Below, piece after piece: positions 51,974-64,000 of a stretch of DNA of 64,000 nucleotides. The notes under the pieces are model-generated. The model searched no databases. It saw only the letters and a list, made by a program, of their open reading frames with translations, and was not told the origin of the DNA. Made by a program: the position numbers and the translations under genes. Numbering within the stretch: position 1 is the stretch's first letter; every line of letters starts with the position of its first letter. The stretch comes from Varroa destructor (Eukaryota > Arthropoda > Arachnida > Mesostigmata > Varroidae). The stretch covers positions 54,512,338 to 54,576,337 of the forward strand of contig NW_019211455.1 of NCBI RefSeq assembly GCF_002443255.2, given 5' to 3'.

Positions 51974-52299
51974 TTTAGATTTGAATTGTATTTGCTTATA
52001 TCGGCTTCTGAGCTCCATATCGAGGTGGAGAGAACCAGATTTTTCCATATTCGGCAAAATTAGCCAAAACCCCCCGCCAATTTTCATTCGATCAGCTCTG
52101 TTACCATCATAATGGCACCCCATCAAAATAGCGTAACAGCACTACTTCATAATACAAAATTGAACGGGAAGAGGACACAATTCTGAAAAATTATCTATCG
52201 TCTCCATATATTAAGCTATTTAGTTACAATTAAGAGTTCCTTGATGATTTACGAGTCGAAGAAAATGAAAAAGACATCCAAATTGCGTCCCTTAACAGG

Positions 52300-52305
52300 A
52301 ATAAA
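52300..52305 (+). terminator. Possible polyadenylation signal of the downstream phosphatase
   Basis: The first AATAAA I found after the stop codon, about 330 nt downstream and at a spacing similar to the signals after the other two genes. No strong GT-rich element follows. Confidence 0.35.
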
Positions 52306-52710
52306 TGCAGAGGAAGCTTTTAGCGTTCCGTGCAAGCTTCGATCGACATTTTTGCCATTATCGTCGCGTAAAAGGCATACTCTCGCTACTACCATAAAAA
52401 AAAATTACAACTCAAGCGAGTAACATATGTTTCTAAATATATATATATTTTTTTTCATTTAACCCAGCAGTGCGTAAAAAGTTTCGAATTAACAAAAATG
52501 GTTTTCCTCTGCCAATAGTTGTGTGGCAATTTGGGTTGCGAAAAAAATGGGTTAGGTTCCCTAATAATTGGCGTGCGCAACTAGCGCAAACGTGAAATAA
52601 AAGAACTCTGAAAAATGCTTTCAGACATTGCCATGGATTTTAAACCGCATCTGGAAACTACACGTGAAACTTTCGAACGTATAATAGTTGGAAAGCAAAA
52701 ACCTGGTATT

Positions 52711-52745
52711 GTGTGTGTGTGTGTGAATGTGCGCGCGCGTGTATA
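52711..52745 (+). repeat. (GT)n/(GC)n alternating purine-pyrimidine tract
   Basis: A GT run is interrupted by AA and then continues as TGTGCGCGCGCGTGTATA. Alternating GT and GC of this length is prone to Z-DNA. It lies about 740 bp after the downstream phosphatase stop. Confidence 0.8.
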
Positions 52746-53840
52746 TTAATAGGTAAAACGGTCCGGAATAGCGGCGCTCTTGCGCGAGGTGCCTGCTACT
52801 TCATAGCAGTACTAGTACGATTTTAACACGCCTAACGCGGAATATATTGTGGGAAATGCCGTTAGTGAGTTTCTTTCTATTGTTTCGCTCTACATTGAAG
52901 CGTTTGCCGTCTATAGCGGTTAGGCCAATGAGTGAATGAGCTAAAGTTTTGCTAATGAACTAAGGGACTTGCTTTGGGCATTAGAGCTAATAATTGAGAG
53001 GCCCACCCCAGTGGCATGCGCTGAGTTGATTAGATTTGCCCTTCGTTTCGTACCTTCGATAGGTTTCTTATGAAGCTGCGCATTGTGAAACGCAAACCCG
53101 AATAAGATAGTAGTCAGACTCTGGGACACTCTTCGGGGATCAGCCGGAGTGTGCCACGGAAATCTTCCTTAGCCGACAATACGGGAAACAGGAATTTTGC
53201 CTCGTATATTCCTTAAGTGTATTCTAGTCATACGGATATGACGCCTCTGCAAAGTCCAACGTTGTAGAATTAAAGAGACACGTAGGAAGATTAATCCATC
53301 GAAATGTATAGGTTAGTATGAATTCTCTAGGAGTTATGACGATCCCACTTCCGCAAAGATCGTACGTCCCTCAAAACACAGAGCGAGATTCGTTAGCGGA
53401 TGCTTCCAGGATTCGACCTGGAAATCCTTTTTTTCATCGCCCCTAGCCGCGTTGATGTTTGATGGGTATGATCACTTCTACTGATTAGATGCGGTTCGAT
53501 TCTGGAACGAGTGTGTCAGACGTGAGGTTAAGGTGTGATCAGTGTTGAACGAAATCAACTTCGGAGAATATCAATATCCCTTGTGTTTGTGTTGCAGTAA
53601 AATTGTGCTGCCATTTGTCAGACGTATGCTCTATTATCATTTGACGTTTACGAAGCGGCATTTTCAGAACAACTGTACAACAGCAATGTGTTAATATTCA
53701 GCGATTTTCGAAATAGTTGGAAGTACCCATTTACTGATGTTTCTCAAACATACTTGCGAATTCAACGTCAAGTAGATTACTAGAGGCTAAGATGATTTAT
53801 GGCCAAGTTTGTAAGCTGGATTTAGCACGTGAGTGCCATC

Positions 53841-53886
53841 AGCGACTCTAGAGCGACTAGAGCTGTTGCTCTAGATAGGGGTCGCT
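53841..53886. repeat. Complex inverted repeat with two competing arms
   Basis: AGCGAC and TCTAGAGC (53841-53854) pair with GCTCTAGA (53868-53875) and GTCGCT (53881-53886) across a 5-nt bulge. Alternatively CTAGAGC (53857-53863) pairs with GCTCTAG (53868-53874) over a TGTT tetraloop. Both structures use the same 3' arm. Confidence 0.65.
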
Positions 53887-56608
53887 AGAGAGATAGCTGT
53901 CGACTGCTGCTTGCCTCGTCACTTCATATTGTCACAATATGGTCCCTTTCACGGCTAAGCCATTGGTTGAAAAAGACGAGAGGCCCGTTAACGGCACGGA
54001 AGCGTGACACGATTCGCATGATTAAAGAAAGCTGATAGAGTGCTGCCATTCGTACCGCAAGCTAAGGCATCAATCGCATTTTCGGCCAGTTGTTCTGGGA
54101 TCCTATTCACCGCGAGCGGATAGTATCTTAGTAGGTTTTAAATGGCCGCTATAAGCCGCGTCACGTTCCTACAAGTTTTCGGTCCATCAATAACACATTT
54201 GACTAGAACAGATAACAAGTAAGCGACAATGATCAAACGTATAATCAATTTTAGTCACATGTCGTTAGTGAATCGAGGTTCAAAGGTATTACTGGGTGGG
54301 TTCAAAAATGGTCTGGAAGTAAACGCTAAGCGGAACCTACGGTGTCCCCCTCTTGGACTTCACTTGAGTGGAGTTAAATAATAAGGCATGATAATGAATA
54401 AGCAACGTGTGAAGTCAAAATCGAGTCTTCGGTTTTCTATAAAGTGGAACTTTTGCACCGTTACACGTTGCACGTTTTGTTAATTGTCATCACGAAAACC
54501 ACTTTATCAGTGGCAATGTGCGACGTAAAATTTCTGAGATTTATGTTCTACTCTATGTACGGTTAGTATTTACACTAGAAAAAAGCTACAATTTATGTCG
54601 ATATTCGTGGGCTGTATGCTAGTCGGAGCTACAGACAAATCTTTTTTTAAAATTCTCTAACCGGGGTCTCCTAATTTAAGATAAGACCAGGACGGCTGAA
54701 TTCTATCGCGAAAGGAAATGTGTGCGTACTTGAACCTGGACCACCAATTATACTTAATATCAGCAAGCAAATTCGTTACTCCGAAAGCTGTCACGAAGAC
54801 GGTTAACATCAACGTGTCAAACGTCTGCCGTCCGGCAGATCTATACCCGAGGTCCACAACGTCGTGAGTCGTTGAGAGCATTCATAACAACTGACCATCT
54901 AAATTTCGCTCGCGACTTGAATCACTTTGAACTGCGGGTAAGGTCTATGTAGTTCAAGGTAGTTGAAGTTATTTAAATAAATGTTTCAAGTTTAAAGCCC
55001 AACACTCCCGCCAAGCATTACTTTAGGTGGTTGGCTTCTGGCATTTAACAAGGTGTGTATATGCTTGGTTTCAATCGTAGAGTGCCACATATCCCTTAGT
55101 TTGGTGATAAAAACTTCACCACTGTATTATCACGGGGCATTACGATTAAGTTATAATGAAGGGCCCGAATAGGATGCTTTGAATGGTGGTACATAAATGC
55201 CCAGAGCAGATGCTCCCAATTACTTTTGATCATTTTGTTTTTCAAACAGGTATTGAAGATGTATTCCTAGACGGGTCTGCCATCGAAAAGAATCGATGAG
55301 ATGGTCAAGCTAAAGCACCTCATCTTCATCGGCAAAGTTGGAAACCAATCTTGTAGAGGTGTGAGCTTTAAAGAGCTATGTTAAGCATGTATTTTAACGT
55401 TGAAGATTTCTCTGAACGGACTTTTTGTTGTGGATTAACGAGCTTAATCATAAACCTCGGAACATCGGTCTTGCCTTTTTGTATCACAGGTGCGCAGTGA
55501 TGTTCACATATAAATGACCGAATCTCATTGTATCGCAAAATTTTGCCCCTATCATGCCACACATTACGTAAAATCGTTTTTTGCCTCGACAGTTATTTAC
55601 AAATGTTGTTGCCAAATGATATCAAATATTCCCATTGACGTGACATTGTGCTTCAGGTTTCCTGATACTTTAATAAGGCCATAGACTTAACATATCTAAG
55701 CTATTTTAATAGGGTGTGCTACGGTGGCGGCCCAAAATGGGTCAGGAAGTTGGAAGTACATAAGTACGTTAGGGTTCTGCGCAGTTCTTGCAGCGCTGAA
55801 GTCGCCTGTGACTTGCATTCATTAAGAAAGGAATCAAATTATAGTGGGAGCGAACTTGAGAATACGGTACGTTGCCAAGTGAGAAGTTTTCCATCGTTTG
55901 GTTTGGAAATAGATAATGGTATAGAAAATTTTTCCAGCTGTCCAGCACAGACCCTTCCGGATAAAACCCGGACTAACAACCAATCTAACAATCGGTGCAG
56001 CTAGCTAATGTACTAACGCGGTTCCTGGAATGGAAGAGTCATAAGGTCAATTATTTAAGGCTATTTACACTGATGTAGGACCTATCAGTAATCACACTCT
56101 ACGTTGTACACCATGATACTGGTAGCGATTTCCAGCAGAAAACGATCTTCTTTGAGAATCAGCATGCGGGCTGCAAAACACTGTGTTTCATGTTATGGTA
56201 AGGTACACATTTAATTACAAGAAAGGCAAGGCTTGTCGATATGGGAAACCAGCATACCGAGAGAGACTTTGCTGTCCTGGAAGCACGACATGTTTAACTG
56301 TTCTAATATTGATTACGGCTACTGAAAAAAATCACAAATGGCCCGAAAATGATGAGTCGCTATACTATGACGAGTGAGTTTATCGTTTGTGCTTGAATAA
56401 TACACCATGTGAATATTCTAATAGTAATTAGATACAAAAGGGTGATAATCCTCTCTATAGAGCGTAGACTAATTGCTCAGCAGACAATCCAGAAAGCGGA
56501 GCGACCTGTAGGAGTTTCCAAAAAAGAGCATTTTCTGAAAATTAAATTTCTGCAGCAACGGGTGGAACGCATAGTCCGTAGAACGTAGTCGATAACATAC
56601 GTTACGTT

Positions 56609-56643
56609 AAAAAGATAGTAGCTATTGAAAGCACTATCTTTTT
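56609..56643. repeat. Inverted repeat, 11-bp stem
   Basis: AAAAAGATAGT (56609-56619) pairs with ACTATCTTTTT (56633-56643) over a 13-nt loop. Extra T follow, so it resembles a hairpin with a T-run, but no RNA gene precedes it on either strand. Confidence 0.6.
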
Positions 56644-59600
56644 TTCGTAACCGAGCGATACTTTGGTGCAATTCAACAGCTAAATAGCCAAGTACGCTTG
56701 TAACTTATTACTTGAAACCCCAACTAACTTTGGCTAAATTGAAAAATCTTCGAATATAAATATCGAGGTCATCTTGAAAACTTTTGCAATCATGGCGTCT
56801 ACGATGAACTACTCACTCGTTACATTCAAGATAGATATGTACACGACCAGACCCACACTGGCGTCAGTGATAAGCAACAAAACGTATAAATAAATCCAGC
56901 TGTTTTGAGACAGTCACACTGATAGAAGACAATGTATTTTGAATACCTCACGACTCTTACATCACGAGCCAATGCGGCTACCTGATTAAATTCCATTATC
57001 GAAATAATAGCACGATTAAGGACCATAACCGATAAGGTCATTGTGCTGAAGCCGCTGCCTGGCTTTCGTATGCAATGTTCAAAGAAGCAAATCGTAGTGC
57101 TTTTAGGCATCACGCCTTGCATTACCGAGTTCTTCTCCGATAACACAGTGAGGCCACCTGAGCAGTGAGTACTGCCGGGTATGCGATGACTACCTGACCG
57201 CAGTGCTAAAACTAATGTTCCAACGGGTATTTCACACTGCGTCTACGGTGACCTCAGCGTCCCGTTTTGATCAGAGCTTTTTAGTCCTCTTACTAGGTCA
57301 TTACCATCGGAGCTTACATAGAGTATGGAATAGTTCATCCGCAATCAAATATCAAGCAGGGCTTTATTTACTATTCCCTAACAAAAAGACAGCGTCCGTT
57401 TTTCTTCGATAGTTGGTCAAGATAATAATATTTCATGAAAATACATACGCTGGAATATTGTATGATCCATATATGGAAAGCAGACGTTCTCGAAGTACTT
57501 GCACACGATAATATAATGAGCATAACGTTGTGTAGAGTTTAACTTTAGAGTCTTAGCGCACTAATAAAGCCTACACATCAAAACTACGTCAACCGCGCAA
57601 CGGGTCACCAGTTGATGCCCAGTAAAAAAGTCTGTCGATTATCCCTAAGCACCACCTCGCAACGACACACAGTATACTGGGTTAGCCCAAACACTGCGCC
57701 CGAAAGCTACACACATTAAACCCGAGGAAGCTCCCAGACCAATCTCAGATCTGACGCAGGCACTGGGCAACGACTGGCAGGTTCATGGCGAATTACTCGC
57801 AAGCTACAATTCTCCAAGGGTAGTTATGAGCTTATCCAACCTAAACGCTGTTCCGCTGAGATTACCTTTAGGTTGCGATATTAACGATTTCGGTATTAAC
57901 TGTAATACGTCATTAAAGTTTCATGAGAATAGTGGCATATTATGGGCGATCAAGGATCGTCAACTTAAAACTCAAATACGTCGTATGACACCATGAAACT
58001 TTTCGTATCCTTGTAGCTGGAGCATTTACAATGTTTGAAGCTTTTGCCAAAGCAATGGCTGATTCGCTAAAGAAGGCGACGGACGATGAATATTACGTCT
58101 GTGTCGTATGTAATGATGACCATCTTGAAGACGGCTTGTAAAGGTATAACCTGGGATACTTGGTCTGTTTCGCATATAAGCGAGCAGAAAATAATCTGTC
58201 AAACAAACGTAGATGGTTTTGATAGCCGTTCCTCTGCCTTCGTAACAGCCAACCGCGTTTCACTCACTACATCACGCTACACCGCTATCCACCATACTAC
58301 CTTTCTCGCATAAGTACGTTAATGTAAAATGTGTTTAAAGAACTCTGTCTGTCTACATGTGCAACTGTGAGTTTCCGGAGTGGATTATCTGCGAAATTAA
58401 CATTGCATACATAGTGGTTGGGTATTAAAGAACCTGATGTACCTACAAGGTTCAACATAGAGGTGTGCTTGAAATATTAAATACTAGAACTCAATTACAA
58501 TAGTTAAACGTGAGAAATAGGTTTTATTGTTTGACATGTGAGCATGTAGGATCGTATTCCTCCTCTGCAACTTCGAAAAAAATGAGCGTGCCGCTAGTTT
58601 TATAAGGTTTTTTTTTGTTTTTCTTATAAATACGACCTCGAACAGTAAACACAACGAATGACGGTAGGGAACAAAATTGGATACGGCATTTAACATCAAT
58701 ATTAGTTCTTGTTTATAATGGTAAGAAAGATACACCTTGACCGAATTGAAGAACTGTTAAATTCAACGAGCCATGACACAGGCCTATATTTTTACATGGC
58801 TGTTAGCTGCCGAGTGATTTCGTTTGTCCTTTTCGACAGACGCGACCTGCACACGCACTTTTCGAACTGCTCAGGAGGTCTTCTGTGTATTCTTATGATC
58901 TGCTAACAGCACCGACCGTCACCTCTTTGGGCTTCCTACGAAAGGCAGGTTGTTTTTTTAGACAGTCCTTAGTGCTCCCGCTTTGATGTAAACTACTGTT
59001 CCGCGCGGATAAATCAGTTAGGCAGCACACTGTTCTCCTAAGTTTCTTTTTACGGTTTTTTTAACTATTTCTTTATAGTAACTTCAAATCATATATGACT
59101 TCATCACTACATGGACCAAACAGAAGTTTGAAGTTATTTCGAATGCTCTATTTAATAATGAAGTTGTTCAATTATGTCTTATAGGCATACTGTGGAGGAG
59201 GTGAGCGTGAAGGCTTGCAACTGATTACAAATCGCTCACCATTTTATCAAATGGTCTTTGAATTCTTGCGAGAACGACCATGAGCTTCACTGGGAATTAT
59301 TGCACCAGAGTGTGCCAGCCTTCATTACAGCCCCAGTAGAATTTTGTCAATAATGCGTCACTATTCCTTCACACAAATTAGACGAAGCTACCGCAAGTCC
59401 AGAATGGGAAAACCACAAAACATCGATGGACCATCCTCTATTCGTGGCAGTTCCCACATTCAAACTAGCGATTTTATTTTAATTGGAAAGCTTATCTAGA
59501 ACACCTTGATTGGAAACAATAAATCGTTCAAGCTCCAGTGATCCGCATGAACCATCTTAGCTCTAGGAAAAAATTCTCCATACAAATCGCCACGCCGTCG

Positions 59601-61018
59601 ATAATTGCATTGATCGGAAAGGTTGTCGTAACTGTTTATGCGAAGAAAACGGTCAGTAACTAACGGCTAGTGATGAACTCCCAATAACAGCGTTCTCTTT
59701 TTTGTTTACAACTAATACTAGAACCGTTTTTACTTGACCTCAGACAAACTATTCTGAGGGGCATACATGTAATGTTTGGTTCATAGGGGCTTGTTTGACA
59801 TATCTGGACGTATCCGATAGTCCTAGATGTAAGACAAACTATCCAAAGTCAGCTAAGCAGCGTCAAGTGGAGGATCAACTGACTGGAAAAACAAGATAAA
59901 CAAACATTTCGGTTAAAACGGGTGTTTCGGCTGGTTATCTCTGATTGGCCGTTTATCGCTAGCAGTAAATAACAATGCCGACCCCGGTCGAGTGAGTCAT
60001 TGCATTTCTTATGTGGTTCGTAGGATCACACCGGGGGCATCGTAGAACGGGGTGTCAATGACACGAAGCGCGAAAAGTAATGACGAAGTGATTATGATTC
60101 TATAAACAGCATTGAGGCCTGGGCCCGAAGCTGCTGGAAAATTTGCTACAGAGAAAACGTATTCAACCGACATCCGTAAGCTTAAGTTCACTTCGTGCAC
60201 AATTTATGTATGATGTATGCAGAGTGAGTCGATTATTTTAAAATAAATAAGAACGTGTTGAATGAGCCACCTGGTAGAAACTCTCAAATTTGGACAGACT
60301 TTGATGGACATACGATCATCCGCTACTGTTGCTACAAGCAGAAAGATAGACCTTTCGAGACAAAACGGCAAACTCATCATCATGAAAAACACTACGTCAT
60401 TCTCAACATTTTCCCGATAGAGTTCATACCTAGAGGGCTCGGAAGTCAACCTGGCTCAAAAAGCTATTCTTTATACAGAATTTAGCAGGTCTTTAAAGAG
60501 GCGAACAGCAGTTCCCAATTTCTATATCGCTAAGATAAAGCTCGAAAGGTTAGACCTATTGAACTGTTCTGCATCGTCCTAACTTTTCAGCCTAACTTTT
60601 TTTGGGAGCTTGAATTTTCACTATCAATCCAGAATTTAATTCTGTTTCAAGTTTTTGTGTGTACCGGCACTTTACACCTAACCTTATTTGCAGATAAAGA
60701 GAAAGAGACCGTTTTAAAACTTACTAGTTGATAGTTTAGGTCGAGGTGTTGTATTGAATAAACGTAACCGTCAGAAATAATACTTCTAAAACATGCAAAA
60801 TTTCCTTGAGAGATTTGTCTTTATTTACTGTACTTATTAGAAACAAGGCATTCCAATTTATTTGTCGTACCATATATAGATATAGTAAGGCAAAAGTCTT
60901 CTAGTAATCAGTCTTCCTTTTACGTCCGCTAACGTGGCAGGAGAGATGCAACTTATTACAATAAAGGATATATCCAATCGCAAAACATCTTTCTACGGGC
61001 AAAATATAGAAAACGCAG

Positions 61019-61020
<2 letters not shown>

Positions 61021-61050
<30 letters not shown>
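61021..61050 (+). repeat. (AG)n microsatellite
   Basis: Fifteen AG units, followed by decaying GAGAGG variants to about 61070. It is a polypurine tract and could form a triplex. Confidence 0.9.
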
Positions 61051-61051
<1 letters not shown>

Positions 61052-64000
61052 CAGTGAGAGAGGCAGAGAAGGTATTTTACTTATGGTAAGCACAGGCCGG
61101 AGAAGCGACTCAGTAGAGGCCAGTATGAACTCGCCTCCAAATGGCCTCTTACCTTTTTTTAGTGACTGAACGGCTATAGAAATATATATGGGATGTATAC
61201 CAATAGATTTGTTAGTTAGCACTCTGATAACAGCTGAGTAAGAAGGGTACGCGAAAACGAGGATAAATAAATGTAAAGAATCTGGGGCGCGCAGCCAAGA
61301 GCTTATTCAATGGTTACGGCTTGTAATGTCAATTTTCATTGTTATTCGCTAGAGAACGAAGTACTCACAACAACGAGACGATTCCCAGCGACCGAAATCA
61401 TACAAATGCTATCTGGATGGACCAATGGACAGACTGTGCCGCTTTATGTTTGGCATATTTCTAACGTCTACATAATTACAGCTGCTGTAGAAAAATGTAG
61501 TGCGTTATGCTCAATTCAGCATGTCAAGAAAAAAAATAATTTTCATCGCTTGGGAAACTAAATTAAATCTGTATAAATACAAGCTTCCGCGCTGATGTTG
61601 AGCTTTGGATAGGCAAGGTTTTACCTATGACGGGTAGATGGCGCCACGTGTCTCATTAGGTTAATACAAAGGCTGAATTTAGAGGAATACGTTTTGCTGG
61701 ACAAGACGACTCCTTTGACTAGCGTGAAACATTTCTGAAATAGCGACAAACAAAAAATTACTTAAATTTGATAGTGTTTAATATAGAGCCAACCTAATGG
61801 ATTTATTGTTTACCACAACTGAGATTTATCAGGGTTGAAGTCGCTCGCGCAAATAGTCGATTATCCATAGCACGATCGACAGCAATTGAGGTATATTATT
61901 TTATAGCTAGAGTGTGGCATAGTGTTCATGGCGCTTGAATGTATAATTTCATGTGAGATATGCTTATTTTGGTGGGGCATCATATGGCTTCTCTTTTGGA
62001 GAAAAAACTTGCAACCTTAACTAAGTCACAGGAACTGTTGGCAGCCGAGTACTGCATGTTCGTCTGCGTCAAAATGACTGGCATACCTTATTGCAGATGG
62101 ATTTTTTCGGTCGAGATGGCTGTTCTAATCCGCAGGTTACAAGGAGCAACCAGTGCAGGTAGAAAACATATGTGCCCTATGTAATGATATCCTAGAGCTT
62201 CTGTTACTCACAGATTATTTACGATAATCTTTTCCTATAATTTTCATACTAGGTCCGTACGTAATACCTGCTGAAAATCCTTGTAATCGATAATCTACCT
62301 TTATAACCTTCCTAAATGTCACCAAAGTGTATTGATCTACGAATAAGATGATTACTAGTAATTATAAATTTAAATGTATATCGGCCATAGGATATTGCTG
62401 CCAAGATTGCGCAGTGATCGATGAAAGTGTCCTTTTGATAGGCGTAAAAATATATAATAGGGTACGCATAATTGCCATGAGGGCATTGAATTTCCAGTCT
62501 GGTAGAGTCAGATGATCAGCATAGCTTTGGCAGGACGCTCTGAACACTGTGGTTGATGGACATTAAGATACGTTTCAAAGATACAACATTAAGTTTAACA
62601 ATGGTAGAATGTTTCGTTGGTCGTGTGTATATTTCTATCTAAGACATGAAATAGCAGACATCAAATCACTTCATTAAACATACTCAATAGAGTACTCATC
62701 ATAAAGTACTTGCACGCCATACTGTAATTTTGCAGAACGAATTCATGAGGTAAATCATTGACAGGGGACTAATTAGCACTAAAATGAAATTTAATGCAGC
62801 GTAACGTTCATTAGATTAACCTGTCGGTATGTCTACTTATTGTGTGGCCATCATTAAGAAGATTTCCTGATTTTATATGTCGTCTTTCAATTTTGTATTT
62901 GATCACACTGTATCACAAGGGCAACCATAACACCTGGAGACAATTCCCAACAGACTTTGCTACTTTGACCTTGAGGTATGTGACGGAGACGTGTGTTTGC
63001 TAACGTCTCTAACTAATAATAATCTGCAAGTATAAGACTACGTTTGTTAGTAGTTTGGATGTGAATTGAACAACCCAAGACCTCAACTTACCGGCACATA
63101 GTTCTTACGACAAACGATAACGACCTAGGATAAAGCAAGTTGCCACGAGCCAACTTACTTCCCTTTGCAATAAACCCCATCTGTTGTGATTGTATCTTTT
63201 AAACCTTGAAGCTGCCCGAAAACAATATCGTAATTATAATTCATCAGTGGACAGAAATATTTAGCGTCAACTCGATTGAGATCCGGCAGGTTTGCGAAGC
63301 CGCCAACCTAATATTTCACAAATATCAAACCAGCGTTTTGTCGGCCTTAATTTCCGGTCGAACAGCTCATAAGACGATTAAAGGAGGTCACAGGCTATGC
63401 GTGCAATATTTTGGTTCGCGGACGCTGAACTAAAGTTATATTTTGAATAAGTGTTACGTTTTGTGAGATTAGTAGGAGTAAGGTTTTTTGTTTGTTTCTG
63501 TTTCCTATTTAGTTAGTTCTTCCTTCTTAGCCGACTTTTCGCCAATATATAGTGATCGATATAAACGCCTCGCCATTAGCTGGTCCATAGACAAGTTAGT
63601 CTCGCAACAGTCAATACGTGCAAGTAATCTGACTTATATCGATTGAGAGTTCTTATACAATGATACCAAAACGCATAAAACTTAAAACGCAAAATAATAA
63701 CAATAACTTAGCTTATAAGCTGCATATAAATGTTTCCTGCTTTCGTTGATTGATGAGTTTCATCCAAATGCTGAGCTGTCTAGATAACCGTTTTCCGTAG
63801 ATTCGCTACCGTAGAATCTAGCTAGAGCGTCACTCTTGCAATGCCGGTATATAAGTCACCGCTTTACGTTTCGTCTAGAGATGCAGACAAATTAACAGAG
63901 CACTCGGAACTGCTAACCTTCTGCGGACCCATTTAACGGTCCGTATGACAAATCTGTGTGACCATACTGTGAGTCCACTGGGTCAATTACGAGATGTCGC

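Larger units (their letters stand above)
52306..64000. other. Downstream flank, no gene recognised
   Basis: The longest frames are about 106 codons (minus strand 56826-57146) and lack any domain. Structure is limited to the Z-prone tract, the two hairpins and the (AG)n run already listed. Confidence 0.55.

Noticed and set aside
51791..52126. 111-codon minus-strand frame over the end of the downstream phosphatase
   Set aside because: It is antisense to conserved coding sequence with no domain of its own.
53401..53430. tRNA T-arm-like stem (CCAGG, ATTCGA loop, CCTGG)
   Set aside because: The loop is 6 nt rather than 7 and I could not build an acceptor stem, D-arm or anticodon arm on either strand.

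Overview
This window looks like gene-poor, AT-rich nuclear DNA from a metazoan, probably an arthropod. A parasitiform mite is one possibility, but nothing here proves it. The grounds are a GT-AG spliced gene with a 1.2 kb intron, AATAAA polyadenylation signals, long non-coding stretches full of (TA)n and other microsatellites, and protein families (BTB-BACK; FCP1/NIF-type HAD phosphatases) typical of animals. I see no bacterial operons, no CRISPR, no rRNA and no convincing tRNA.

Only three protein genes stand out, all on the + strand. (1) At 17999-20699 a BTB-BACK protein is encoded by two exons. The junction is unambiguous: a GTGAGT donor at 18235 joins a CAAAG acceptor ending at 19459 in frame, giving 491 aa with an AATAAA at 21029. 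The last ~220 residues, where relatives carry a Kelch propeller, show no Kelch signature. (2) and (3) At 47679-48431 and 51251-51973 lie two single-exon, tandem paralogous small phosphatases related to CTDNEP1 (Dullard) and the SCP/CTDSP enzymes. They are about 60% identical to each other by eye. The downstream copy has the canonical DLDET motif and the upstream copy DLDQT.

Layout: 1-17.9 kb, no recognised gene, several hairpins and (TA)n tracts; 18.0-21.1 kb, BTB-BACK gene; 21.1-47.6 kb, mostly featureless DNA with one probable coding relic (33.67-34.26 kb), one speculative two-exon candidate (43.59-44.42 kb) and a short dispersed repeat at 42.7 and 45.1 kb; 47.7-52.0 kb, phosphatase pair; 52.0-64.0 kb, no recognised gene, with a possible Z-DNA tract, a complex hairpin at 53.84 kb and a (GA)n microsatellite.

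The three genes have no obvious pathway in common. The phosphatases are a local duplication; the BTB protein could be a Cullin-3 substrate adaptor. I found no convincing new system. The best leads are the divergent C-terminal half of the BTB-BACK protein, the diverged phosphatase pair, and the microsatellite beside the BTB gene's splice acceptor.
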